Positions 1 through 8,040 of a DNA stretch of 64,000 nt are shown in pieces (positions within the stretch are counted from its first letter, which is position 1; every line of letters begins with the position of its first letter). Source of the DNA: Mucilaginibacter glaciei. GTDB taxonomy: Bacteria > Bacteroidota > Bacteroidia > Sphingobacteriales > Sphingobacteriaceae. The DNA lies in assembly GCF_014773245.1 (NCBI RefSeq), contig NZ_JACWMX010000005.1, forward strand, positions 310,001-374,000, given 5' to 3'. Under the pieces are notes generated by a model. That model ran no database searches. It saw only the letters and a program-made list of their open reading frames with translations, and was not told the origin of the DNA. A program made the position numbers and the translations under genes.

Positions 1-1
1 A

Positions 2-49
2 CCAAACCCTAACGCTCCAAAACCACCGGTAATGCCGGCAGTTAAATAA
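2..49 (+). CDS. C-terminal tail of a gene entering from the left (partial)
   Basis: The only frame open from the left edge that ends just before the terminator reads PNPNAPKPPVMPAVK and stops at 49. A hairpin terminator follows 18 bases later, which suggests that a plus-strand gene ends here. The Pro/Asn-rich tail carries no recognisable domain and could be chance reading. No function can be given. Confidence 0.4.
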   Translation, partial: PNPNAPKPPVMPAVK

Positions 50-66
50 TTTAGAATACTTTATTG

Positions 67-97
67 GCCTTCCGGATAATTCCCGGAAGGCTTTTTT
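67..97 (+). terminator. Intrinsic terminator
   Basis: A perfect 9-bp stem (GCCTTCCGG at 67-75, CCGGAAGGC at 83-91) with a 7-base loop is followed by six T. It ends the transcript entering from the left and sits immediately upstream of the FKBP gene. Confidence 0.85.
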
Positions 98-104
98 ATG
101 TCAT

Positions 105-1088
105 ATGAAGAATATTTTTTATACCATACTACTTGTTTCTGTCGCTGGTTTATCTGCTAATGCCCAAACAGGCATGCAGCGCAACGCAAAAGGGGTGCAG
201 TACCAGCTGATTAGTAAGAACGCGGGCGAAAAGATCAAACAGAACGATGTGATCACCTTCCAGGCGGTGCAGCGTACCGATAAAGATTCGATACTCTTTA
301 GCACTTATTTACAAGGGCAGCCGGTAAAGGCACAGGTACGCCCTTCAACCAATATTGGCGATCTGATGGATATATTCCCTTTAATGGGCGCAGGCGATAG
401 CGCAGTTGTAAAAGTGCCTATCGATTCTATTTTTAAGGGACATGAAGAGGCCCGCCCACCGTTTTTACTAAAGGGAGGTAATTTGGTGTTCAATATCAAG
501 ATTGTACAGGTGCAATCCTTAAACGAAGCCATGGCCGAGCGGAACGCCGCTTTCGAAAAAATGAAGATGACTGAAAAAGCCGGTGCGGATACTTATATTA
601 AAAGCCATAACCTTGCCGTGACAACCACGCCATCGGGCTTGCGTTATATCATCACCAAAGTGGGCACCAAGCCTAAGCCATTAACTGGCGATACATTGAC
701 TATTAATTACGTGGGCCGTACCTTAGATGGCAAACTTTTCGATACTAGTATCGAATCGGTTGCTAAAGCCGGTGGTACTTATATGGAGGGCCGCCCTTAT
801 GAACCTATCCAGTTTCCGCACAACATGCAAAAGGTTATCGCCGGTTGGGATGAGGCCTTATCGCTTCTAAACGAAGGGTCGAAGGCTACGCTGATCATCC
901 CTTCTAACCTGGCCTATGGCGAACGGGGCAGCGGTGAAAAGATCCCGCCATTTAGCACATTGGTTTTTGATGTAGAAATGGTAAAAGTAAATCGCGTCAA
1001 GCATACAGCAGTTGCTGCGAAGACGGGAGCCAAAAAGCCGGCAAAGACACCGCTTAAAAAGCGTGCCCCGTTAAAAAAGAAAAATTAA
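105..1088 (+). CDS. Secreted FKBP-type peptidyl-prolyl cis-trans isomerase with two FKBP-like domains
   Basis: The 327-residue product begins with a signal peptide (residues 1-20, ending SANA-Q), so it should act in the periplasm or on the outer membrane. Residues about 30-140 form a degenerate FKBP-like domain. Residues about 177-295 form a canonical FKBP domain with the usual DTLTINYVGRTLDGKLFDTS start, the VIAGWDEAL segment, the LAYGERG loop and the closing VFDVEMVKV strand. The C-terminal 30 residues are rich in Lys, Pro and Ala. The family speeds prolyl isomerisation during folding of exported proteins. It stands alone between two terminators. The start is the only ATG that gives a signal peptide. 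Confidence 0.88.
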   Translation: MKNIFYTILLVSVAGLSANAQTGMQRNAKGVQYQLISKNAGEKIKQNDVITFQAVQRTDKDSILFSTYLQGQPVKAQVRPSTNIGDLMDIFPLMGAGDSAVVKVPIDSIFKGHEEARPPFLLKGGNLVFNIKIVQVQSLNEAMAERNAAFEKMKMTEKAGADTYIKSHNLAVTTTPSGLRYIITKVGTKPKPLTGDTLTINYVGRTLDGKLFDTSIESVAKAGGTYMEGRPYEPIQFPHNMQKVIAGWDEALSLLNEGSKATLIIPSNLAYGERGSGEKIPPFSTLVFDVEMVKVNRVKHTAVAAKTGAKKPAKTPLKKRAPLKKKN

Positions 1089-1100
1089 AATGACATTAAA

Positions 1101-1128
1101 AGCCTTCTGCACAGCAGAAGGCTTTTTT
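1101..1128 (+). terminator. Intrinsic terminator after the FKBP gene
   Basis: A perfect 10-bp stem AGCCTTCTGC / GCAGAAGGCT with a 3-base loop is followed by six T. It separates the FKBP gene from tatD. Confidence 0.88.
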
Positions 1129-1139
1129 ATTTTTGCCGC

Positions 1140-1907
1140 ATGGTATTAACAGATACACATACCCATTTATATTATGAAACCGATGCTGCGCTGCGCGGGC
1201 AGCTGATGCAGCGCTGTTTTGATAACGATGTAAGCCGTTTATTTCTGCCGAATGTTGATGCGACATCCATCCCGTTGATGTTTAATTTGCTGGAGGCATA
1301 CCCTGATAATTGTTACCCCATGCTGGGCCTGCACCCCTGCTCGGTAAAGGCGGATTGGGAACATGAGCTGATGTTGATGCAGCCTTATTTGCACCAGCAT
1401 AAAATGTATGCCATTGGCGAGATAGGGATAGACCTTTACTGGGATAAAACCTTTTTAACGGAACAGGTACAGGCATTTAAATTACAGATCAAATGGGCTA
1501 AACAGATGGATCTGCCCATCGTAATTCACTGCCGCGACGCTTTTGATGAGGTTTATCAGGTATTGCTCGACGAAAACGACGAAAAGCTGAGAGGTGTTTT
1601 CCATTGTTTTGGCGGTGCGCTTGACCAAGCTGAAAAAATTATCGCTTTGGGTTTTTATTTGGGTATTGGCGGCGTAGTTACCTACAAAAAGGCAGGGCTT
1701 GACAAAATTTTACCACAAATTGATTTACGGCATATCGTGTTAGAAACAGATTCTCCGTATCTTTCGCCCGTTCCGTACCGGGGTAAACCAAATGAAAGTT
1801 CTTATTTGATATATATTGCCCAAACGGTTGCAGAACTGCATCAAACATCTGTAGAAAACGTGGCCAATATCACCACAGAAAATTCCAAAAAGATATTTGG
1901 TGTATAA
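1140..1907 (+). CDS. tatD: TatD family metal-dependent deoxyribonuclease
   Basis: A 255-residue TIM-barrel amidohydrolase of the TatD family, the usual length. Metal-binding motifs appear in order: TDTHTHL near residue 4, GLHPC near 63, the EIGIDLYW segment near 93, HCRDA near 129, HCFGG near 153 and the family signature LETDSPYLSPVPYRGKPNES from about 200. TatD enzymes are magnesium-dependent 3'-5' exonucleases acting on DNA or RNA and are linked to repair and DNA turnover. The gene lies 33 bases upstream of the asparaginase on the same strand, so the two may be cotranscribed. The gene begins right after the FKBP terminator. Confidence 0.93.
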   Translation: MVLTDTHTHLYYETDAALRGQLMQRCFDNDVSRLFLPNVDATSIPLMFNLLEAYPDNCYPMLGLHPCSVKADWEHELMLMQPYLHQHKMYAIGEIGIDLYWDKTFLTEQVQAFKLQIKWAKQMDLPIVIHCRDAFDEVYQVLLDENDEKLRGVFHCFGGALDQAEKIIALGFYLGIGGVVTYKKAGLDKILPQIDLRHIVLETDSPYLSPVPYRGKPNESSYLIYIAQTVAELHQTSVENVANITTENSKKIFGV

Positions 1908-1940
1908 AAAAACTGTATTTTTATAGATAAACCTATTTTC

Positions 1941-2960
1941 ATGAGCCAGATATTGATCATCTATACCGGAGGGACAATTGGTATGATGAGCGACCCAGTT
2001 ACCAAGGTGTTGGTCCCCATCAATTTTGAGCAGATAATGGACAACGTGCCGGAGCTGGAGAAGCTTAATTGCAAAATTAAGGTTCACTCATTTGACGAGG
2101 TGATAGATTCATCTAACATGAACCCTGCTATCTGGAGTGAATTAGCTGCATTAATTGAAGCTAATTACGATACCGTTGATGGCTTTGTGATATTGCACGG
2201 ATCAGATACGATGGCTTTTACGGCATCGGCACTCAGCTTTATGCTGCAAAATTTAAATAAGCCGGTCATCTTTACCGGGTCGCAGTTACCCATAAGCGCC
2301 GTGCGTACCGACGCTAAGGAAAATCTGATGACGGCTATCGAGATAGCCAAAGCAAAAAAGAATGATCGTGCCCGCGTGCCCGAGGTTTGTATCTATTTTG
2401 ATTATAAGCTTTTTCGCGGTAACCGCGCGTTTAAATATAACTCATCCAAATTCGAGGCTTTCCGCTCACCTAACTACCCCATATTGGCAGAGTCCGGCGT
2501 GCATTTGCGCTTTAGTGTAAATGACATCCGCGAACCGGGAGAAGGCCCGCTAAAAATTCATAATAAACTGGTTACTGATGTAGCTGTGTTAAAGCTTTAC
2601 CCCGGCATTAGCCCTAAGGTGGTTGAGACTATTTTGGGGGCGGATGTACGCGGCATAGTGATGGAAACATTTGGCGCGGGCAATACTACAACCGACAAAT
2701 GGTTTACCGACCTGCTTAAAAAGGCTATCGAAAGCGGTAAGGTAATATTAGATATTTCGCAATGTAAGGTAGGAACGGTTGAACTTGGCCGTTATGAAAC
2801 TAGTAAAGAACTCAAAGATATGGGTGTTGCAAGTGGGTTTGATATGACCTATGAGGCCGCCGTTACCAAAATGATGTACCTGTTGGGCGAGATTGAAGAC
2901 CCGATAGAAGTGAAACGCTGTTTGGAGAAAGACCTCCGCGGCGAATTAACAGAATCATAG
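1941..2960 (+). CDS. ansA: Type I (cytoplasmic) L-asparaginase
   Basis: A 339-residue asparaginase/glutaminase-family enzyme that hydrolyses L-asparagine to aspartate and ammonia. Both catalytic threonine motifs are visible: IYTGGTIGMM at residues 7-16 and the DGFVILHGSDTMA segment around residues 80-92. No signal peptide is present, which fits the cytoplasmic type I form. The C-terminal domain carries GIVMETFGAGNT. It follows tatD closely and converges on the LytTR regulator gene with only 11 bases between the stops, leaving no visible terminator. Confidence 0.93.
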   Translation: MSQILIIYTGGTIGMMSDPVTKVLVPINFEQIMDNVPELEKLNCKIKVHSFDEVIDSSNMNPAIWSELAALIEANYDTVDGFVILHGSDTMAFTASALSFMLQNLNKPVIFTGSQLPISAVRTDAKENLMTAIEIAKAKKNDRARVPEVCIYFDYKLFRGNRAFKYNSSKFEAFRSPNYPILAESGVHLRFSVNDIREPGEGPLKIHNKLVTDVAVLKLYPGISPKVVETILGADVRGIVMETFGAGNTTTDKWFTDLLKKAIESGKVILDISQCKVGTVELGRYETSKELKDMGVASGFDMTYEAAVTKMMYLLGEIEDPIEVKRCLEKDLRGELTES

Positions 2961-2971
2961 AATACCACGGG

Positions 2972-3682
2972 TTAAAAGATCCGCTGCCTGATCAGCGCCA
3001 TAAACCCATCCCGAAACTTTTCACTCACAGGGATCTGTTTAGTGCCGATGTAAATATGATTATCCTGAATTTTGTTAAGCATTTTTGTGTTCACAATATA
3101 GGAGTTATGTACCCGCACAAAGGGGGCCTGCACCTGGTCGGCAATGTCCTTTAAACGCTTGTAAATTAGTATTTCTTCTGTGCCGGTAACCAGGCGCACA
3201 TATTCTTTTTCCCCTTCAAAATAAAGTATTTCGGCTATAGAAACCTTGCGCAGTGTTTTGCCGGTTTTTACAAAAAAGTAATTTTCATCGTGTTTGTTCT
3301 CCACCTTTTCAGTTGCGGGTAGCTTGCCAAAAACCGCTTCTATTTTTTGTGTAGCAGTTAAAAACCGCTTCAAGGTAATCGGCTTCAGCAGGTAGTCGAT
3401 GGTTTGGAATGCATAGCTATCCGCCGCATGCTCGGCATAGGCCGTAGTGAAAACGATTTTAGTCGCTGAGGGGAGCAACCCGGCAAGTTCTATCCCGCTT
3501 AGGTGGGGCATATTGATATCCAGAAATATAAAATCGACCTGATGCTTCTTTAAAAAGTCAAGGGCTTCCAGCGCGTTGTAGCATTTGCCCAACAATTGCC
3601 ATTGGGTAGTTTGGGCTATTAAAACTTCCAGCAGGTTTACCGCGTGGGGTTCATCGTCTATAATAATGCACCTTAAATTCAT
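2972..3682 (-). CDS. LytTR-family response regulator
   Basis: A 236-residue regulator. Residues 1-120 form a receiver domain with the acidic pair IIDDE at 7-11, the phosphoacceptor D55 in FIFLDINMP, a Thr/Ala switch (VFTTAY) and the conserved Lys in LLKPI. Residues about 135-236 form a LytTR DNA-binding domain (FFVKTGKTLRKVSIAEILYFEGEKEYV, VRVHNSYIVN, IPVSEKFRDGF). Such proteins bind DNA through beta strands. Its start overlaps the stop of the upstream sensor kinase gene by four bases (ATGA), indicating translational coupling. Target genes are not evident; the divergent gene at 4926 is a candidate. Confidence 0.93.
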   Translation of the reverse strand: MNLRCIIIDDEPHAVNLLEVLIAQTTQWQLLGKCYNALEALDFLKKHQVDFIFLDINMPHLSGIELAGLLPSATKIVFTTAYAEHAADSYAFQTIDYLLKPITLKRFLTATQKIEAVFGKLPATEKVENKHDENYFFVKTGKTLRKVSIAEILYFEGEKEYVRLVTGTEEILIYKRLKDIADQVQAPFVRVHNSYIVNTKMLNKIQDNHIYIGTKQIPVSEKFRDGFMALIRQRIF

Positions 3683-4722
3683 GCCAATGGTATGGTTAAA
3701 CAGGCTATAAAACTATCGTTTTCGTGGTTAACATTTAACTCAAAATCATCAGCATATAAAAGCACCAAACGCTTACGCAAGTTGACTAATCCAAATCCCG
3801 TTGATGGAGCTTTCACCTGCCGGGCAGGGACAGTGTTCTCCGTTATAAATGACAGTCGACCGTTGTTTTGGATCAACCTGATAGAGATTTTATTGTTCGT
3901 GCTGCTCTTGTCAATGCCGTGTTTAAATATATTCTCTACAAATGTCATCAACAGCATGGGTGGGATAGAAATCGTCGCTTCGCAATCTTTGATAAAGTCA
4001 AGGTCGATGTCATACCTGATCCGTATCTTCTCCAAAGCTATATAATTCTCCAGGAATTGAATTTCTGTTGTTAACGATACGAGCTGCTTTGGGCTTTCAT
4101 CAACAAAGTAGCGCATAATGTCGCTTAGTCGTTCTATCAGACTGGCCGTGCGTGGGGCTTCCAGGTAGGCTTCGTAATAAATGTTATTAAGTGTATTAAA
4201 CAAAAAATGCGGTTGCACCTGCGATTTAAGCAAGTCAAGTTCGGCCTGGGTTTTCCGGGCAATCATCTCATCAGTATGTTGCTTCAGCTTAAAATACTCA
4301 ATAGCAATGCGAAAGACAAAACTTAGCAGGAAGACCATAAACCCGCCAATCACCATGCCGGCAACAGCCTTTACGCTCATGGTTTCGGGGTGTTTAGCAA
4401 AAAAAAGGTTATAAATATTTAGGGTGATGTAACTTTTTACGATACCGATAACTACCAAAAATACCAGTACAGCGATAATGTAGATTATTACGCGCCCTTT
4501 TTTATACAGTGAGGGATATAGCCAGTAAATGTTACCGTATATAATTGCCGCGTAAAAGGTGGTATAAAGCAATGCGTAAACAAACGCCTGTGCAAAGCCA
4601 TCCATTGGCAGTAAAGAGAGCGTTAGCACTAAAAAAACAAATACCCACACTATCCATTGTAACTGGCCTATGCTGGGTTTAACAAACAATCGCATCCTTA
4701 AAAATACAAAGCTTTTTAACAC
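3679..4722 (-). CDS. LytS/YehU-type membrane sensor histidine kinase
   Basis: A 347-residue kinase of the His_kinase (PF06580) type. Four membrane helices lie at about residues 22-42, 46-66, 78-100 and 118-142, with no separate extracellular sensor domain. The phosphorylated histidine lies in KSQVQPHFLFNTLNN, and the ATPase domain shows PPMLLMTFVENIFKHG and TGFGLVNLRKRL. It is the partner of the LytTR regulator overlapping its 3' end. The longest reading uses GTG at 4722; an internal ATG at 4695 (MRLFVKPS) is an equally possible start. The signal sensed cannot be read from the sequence. Confidence 0.9.
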   Translation of the reverse strand: MLKSFVFLRMRLFVKPSIGQLQWIVWVFVFLVLTLSLLPMDGFAQAFVYALLYTTFYAAIIYGNIYWLYPSLYKKGRVIIYIIAVLVFLVVIGIVKSYITLNIYNLFFAKHPETMSVKAVAGMVIGGFMVFLLSFVFRIAIEYFKLKQHTDEMIARKTQAELDLLKSQVQPHFLFNTLNNIYYEAYLEAPRTASLIERLSDIMRYFVDESPKQLVSLTTEIQFLENYIALEKIRIRYDIDLDFIKDCEATISIPPMLLMTFVENIFKHGIDKSSTNNKISIRLIQNNGRLSFITENTVPARQVKAPSTGFGLVNLRKRLVLLYADDFELNVNHENDSFIACLTIPLA

Positions 4723-4925
4723 TTAAGTGCGCGGTTCAATATTAGGGCGGTTTTATTCAATATATGGCTGCTTTTGTTCAACGTGGACATTTATCAGGGT
4801 GGTATTAAATAATTAAGTCAACCTACTGAATATTACTTTACAGCCGTTGAATTGGTTTTGTGTTGGCCAATGAGTTGACCAGTTTTGAGCTTAAATTAAA
4901 AAGTTAAGATTTAAACCCTATCACC

Positions 4926-5738
4926 ATGAAAGTACCTTGTTCTGCAAGCTGGCTTATCCATACCGCACTGGCAACTTTACTGATACTGTCGGGCACAAAC
5001 ATCGCGTCGGCACAGGTAGATACCATCAGGCTTAAAGATCACCGCCTGAACACATCTGCCCTAAAACCAGGCCTGCGCCAATACCTGGTCTACTTCCAGA
5101 TACCTAAAAGCCCTAAAATATTAAGATACTGGCTTTGGCTGCGCAACACCCAAATAGAAAACCGCAAGGGCCAAAGGGTATTTGTAACCAGCCAGCATTG
5201 GTACGGCAGTGATACCATGAGCTATCGTACCGCTTATTCCGTCAACAAAGTGAATGATTTTGCGCCGCTGTATCATTCTGAAACGGTTGCCGGTAAAAAC
5301 AGATCTTTTAACTGGGGGGCAGACAAAATTGTAAGTGCCGATACCGCCGCAATTAATACTTTGAAAGGTTTCTCTCTTGATTTTACTTCCCCGAATTTTA
5401 ACTGGAATCTGGATATCGAAACATTTGAAATGCTGCCATTGGCAGCGGGAAAAATATTCGCTATTAATTTTTACGATGCAGGCAGCGGCAAACCCGATTA
5501 TATCATCTACAAGGTTATCGGCAGCGAAGTGATCACAACCTATGATAATCATCAAGTTGATTGCTGGAAGTTATTTAACGAAAGTGATTACCGCGGGCAG
5601 CATGCTACCGAGACCTTTTGGATCAGTAAAAAAGGGCATGAATTTTTAAAGGAAGAGGATGCTTTTCCGGGGGGCTTTCGATACAAGGTAAAGATGCCAG
5701 CCGCCTCAAACAGTCTGCTGCCAAGATTTTTAAAGTAA
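4926..5738 (+). CDS. Secreted protein of unknown function
   Basis: A 270-residue protein with a signal peptide ending at about residue 30 (TNIASA-Q) and no further membrane segment, so it is probably periplasmic. The remainder is beta-rich with many Trp and Tyr residues (YWLWLRN, SQHWYGSDTM, FNWNLDIETFEML, ETFWISKKGHEFLKEE). The final TFWISKK...LKEE pattern resembles proteins of the DUF3108 kind, which are small lipocalin-like envelope proteins, but this is only a resemblance. It stands divergent to the LytTR kinase pair with about 200 bases between them, so regulation by that pair is possible. Confidence 0.65.
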   Translation: MKVPCSASWLIHTALATLLILSGTNIASAQVDTIRLKDHRLNTSALKPGLRQYLVYFQIPKSPKILRYWLWLRNTQIENRKGQRVFVTSQHWYGSDTMSYRTAYSVNKVNDFAPLYHSETVAGKNRSFNWGADKIVSADTAAINTLKGFSLDFTSPNFNWNLDIETFEMLPLAAGKIFAINFYDAGSGKPDYIIYKVIGSEVITTYDNHQVDCWKLFNESDYRGQHATETFWISKKGHEFLKEEDAFPGGFRYKVKMPAASNSLLPRFLK

Positions 5739-5882
5739 AACAAAGCTTTCTTGAGGTAATTATAAAGCAGGGGGCGGTTTTAAACCGATCCCTACTTTGG
5801 TAAGAGGGCTGTTGCAAAACTTAAATGCTATGAATAAAGTTTTAACTTAGCCCTTGCATTGTGTTAAAACAACTTGCTTAAT

Positions 5883-6560
5883 ATGGATAGTATTTGCCTG
5901 GTTGAGGACGAAGACAAAGTTTCGTCGTTTATTAAAAAGGGACTGAACGAGCATAGTTACGAGGTAGATGTTGCCGACAACGGCGAGGCTGCCCTGGAAA
6001 TGATCCTGCAAAAGAATTATAACCTGGTAATTATGGATGTAATGCTGCCCGGTATGAGCGGTATTGACCTTTGCCGCCAGGTGCGCAAGCATCAGCCGCA
6101 GTTGCCGGTACTAATGTTAAGCGCGCTGGGCACTATCGATGATAAGGTTAACGGCCTGCAGTCGGGCTCTGACGATTACCTGGTGAAACCCTTTCACTTT
6201 AATGAGTTGCTGGCCAGGATAGAGGCACTGCTGCGCCGTAAAAAACTGGCCGATGGCGACGACCATATTCTGAGTTTTGGCGGGTTAAAATTAAATACAT
6301 GGGATAAGACTGCCGAGCGCGAGGGCAAGCAGATCATGCTTACCGCGAAGGAGTATAGCCTGCTGGAGCTATTCATAAAGAACCCCGCCAAGCTCTTGTC
6401 ACGTGAATATATCATGGAGCGCGTTTGGGGGATAAACTTTGACACGGGTACCAACATGGTTGATGTTTATGTGAACTACTTGCGTAACAAGATCCAAAAG
6501 GGGTTTGACAAAAAACTCATCCATACCGTAATTGGTATGGGCTATATTTTAAAAGATTAA
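5883..6560 (+). CDS. OmpR/CusR-type response regulator
   Basis: A 225-residue winged-helix response regulator. The receiver domain (residues 1-120) has the acidic VEDED patch, phosphoacceptor D52 in VIMDVMLPGMSG, and Lys in DYLVKPF. The OmpR-type DNA-binding domain (about 130-225) shows LTAKEYSLLELFIKNPAKLLSRE and the final VIGMGYIL. An upstream TTG at 5874 is in frame, but ATG 5883 is the natural start because the receiver fold begins at once. It is followed by a kinase 23 bases later and then by metal-efflux genes, the arrangement typical of CusRS/CzcRS systems. Confidence 0.93.
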   Translation: MDSICLVEDEDKVSSFIKKGLNEHSYEVDVADNGEAALEMILQKNYNLVIMDVMLPGMSGIDLCRQVRKHQPQLPVLMLSALGTIDDKVNGLQSGSDDYLVKPFHFNELLARIEALLRRKKLADGDDHILSFGGLKLNTWDKTAEREGKQIMLTAKEYSLLELFIKNPAKLLSREYIMERVWGINFDTGTNMVDVYVNYLRNKIQKGFDKKLIHTVIGMGYILKD

Positions 6561-6583
6561 CCAGCAATTCAATCAACCACTAA

Positions 6584-7948
6584 TTGAAAATAAAAACCCG
6601 CCTTTCCCTGTATTTTACCCTGATCAGTTCGGGTGCTTTGTTATTGGTTTTGGTGGCGGTTTACATTGCTGTATTTTCATTTTTTACCGCCGATTTTTAT
6701 AACCGCCTAACCGACCGTACCAATCTGGCATCAGAACTTTACCTTAAGGCCGATGAGTTGGCGGCCGATTCGATGCTGCAGATCCAGCAACGCTATTTGG
6801 AGAAATTACCCGAAGAAGTGATCCGTATTTATGACGACAATAACCTGTCGGCTTTTGATATGAAACACAACATTTACTGGACACAGGATATCATTAACCA
6901 GGTACGTAAAGAAGGTTACCTGGAATATGAAGAGGGTAACCGCAAGGTGGTAGGCAAATCATACAAAGACAACCAGGGTAATTTTGTGATACTGGCATCG
7001 GCAGTAGATGTTAACTCATCCCGGCGGTTGATCATGCTGGGGAAGATCACCGGCATCCTCTTTATTATTTTCGGAACGGGGCTGTTTTTTGCGGGTCGCA
7101 TGTTTGCCCAAAAGGCACTTTCGCCGGTGGATAAGATCGTGGCGCAGATCCGCGACATCAGGGCGAGTAATTTGCATTTACGCGTTGGGCAGGTAAAAAG
7201 TAAAGACGAGATCTATGAACTGATTGATAACTTTAACCAGTTGCTGGCCCACCTGCAAAACGCTTTCGAGTTACAGCAAACGTTTGTAGCTAATGCATCG
7301 CATGAGTTGCGCACCCCCCTTACCAGTATTATGGGCGAGGTGGAAGTGGCGTTAGATAAAAGCCGCGATCAAAACGAATACGAAAGGGTTTTGCGCTCGA
7401 TAGCTAACGACGGCAGCCGCTTGCAGGAAACCATTACCAGTTTAATGGAGCTGGCACAGGTCGATCTGCATTACACGCAGGCTATATTAAGCCCTATCAG
7501 GGTTGATGAGTTGATATGGGAGCTGGATGAGCAATGGGCCAATAAAAAAGGGCCCGGCATGCTGAAGATACAACTGTCCAATTTGCCCGAGGATGAAGAA
7601 TTGCTTACCATATCTGCCCACAAATCAATGCTATATATTGCGCTGAATAACCTCATAGATAACGCCTTTAAATATTCGGCACCACACCAGGTTATCTTAA
7701 ATTTTGAGGCGACAGACAGCCACATTAAAATTGCCGTTACAGATGAAGGACCCGGTATTAGTAAGGAGGCAATAGAAAAGATCTTCCGTCCTTTTTACCG
7801 CGTTAATAAAGATAAAACCATAGCCGGCAGCGGCATTGGTTTATACATCACCAGTAAGATCATCGAGTTGTTTAAGGGAACCATTGAGGTGATATCCGTA
7901 CCCGGTAAAGGCAGCACCTTTGTAGTTGAGTTTTTAAAGCAGCAATAG
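6584..7948 (+). CDS. Membrane sensor histidine kinase, CusS/CzcS-like
   Basis: A 454-residue kinase. Membrane helices at about residues 8-30 and 152-172 flank a periplasmic sensor of roughly 120 residues. A HAMP domain follows (about 173-227), then HisKA with the phosphorylated H240 in FVANASHELRTPL, and an ATPase domain with NNLIDNAFKYS, DEGPGIS, FRPFYRV and GSGIGLYIT. The start is TTG; there is no nearby in-frame ATG and the first helix begins directly after it. It pairs with the regulator just upstream. The link to metals is inferred from the adjacent czcCBA-like genes. Confidence 0.92.
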   Translation: MKIKTRLSLYFTLISSGALLLVLVAVYIAVFSFFTADFYNRLTDRTNLASELYLKADELAADSMLQIQQRYLEKLPEEVIRIYDDNNLSAFDMKHNIYWTQDIINQVRKEGYLEYEEGNRKVVGKSYKDNQGNFVILASAVDVNSSRRLIMLGKITGILFIIFGTGLFFAGRMFAQKALSPVDKIVAQIRDIRASNLHLRVGQVKSKDEIYELIDNFNQLLAHLQNAFELQQTFVANASHELRTPLTSIMGEVEVALDKSRDQNEYERVLRSIANDGSRLQETITSLMELAQVDLHYTQAILSPIRVDELIWELDEQWANKKGPGMLKIQLSNLPEDEELLTISAHKSMLYIALNNLIDNAFKYSAPHQVILNFEATDSHIKIAVTDEGPGISKEAIEKIFRPFYRVNKDKTIAGSGIGLYITSKIIELFKGTIEVISVPGKGSTFVVEFLKQQ

Positions 7949-7959
7949 CCCCGCCCAAT

Positions 7960-8003
7960 TCTAATACCTTTCTAATTTGGTTTTAATGCTGGTCTAATGC
8001 AGC
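7960..8003 (+). promoter_or_regulatory. Four 11-bp direct repeats, likely response-regulator binding site
   Basis: TCTAAT occurs at 7960, 7971 and 7993 and TTTAAT at 7982, so the hexamer recurs four times with an exact 11-base period. Such one-turn direct repeats are typical targets of OmpR/PhoB-family regulators. The array ends six bases before a promoter -7 element and lies between the two-component genes and the efflux genes. Confidence 0.7.
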
Positions 8004-8008
8004 AATAG

Positions 8009-8016
8009 TAGTTTTG
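8009..8016 (+). promoter_or_regulatory. Promoter -7 element of the metal efflux operon
   Basis: TAGTTTTG matches the Bacteroidota -7 consensus TAnnTTTG. No good -33 TTTG lies at the usual distance, which fits an activator-dependent promoter served by the 11-bp repeats just upstream. Transcription would begin near 8023, so translation must start at ATG 8041 and not at the in-frame TTG at 8014. Confidence 0.6.
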
Positions 8017-8040
8017 GTATATCAAATTACTATTGCACCC

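Noticed and set aside
1128..1135. TATTTTTG, a match to the -7 promoter consensus before tatD
   Set aside because: It overlaps the T run of the FKBP terminator, has no -33 partner, and would start transcription at or after the start codon.
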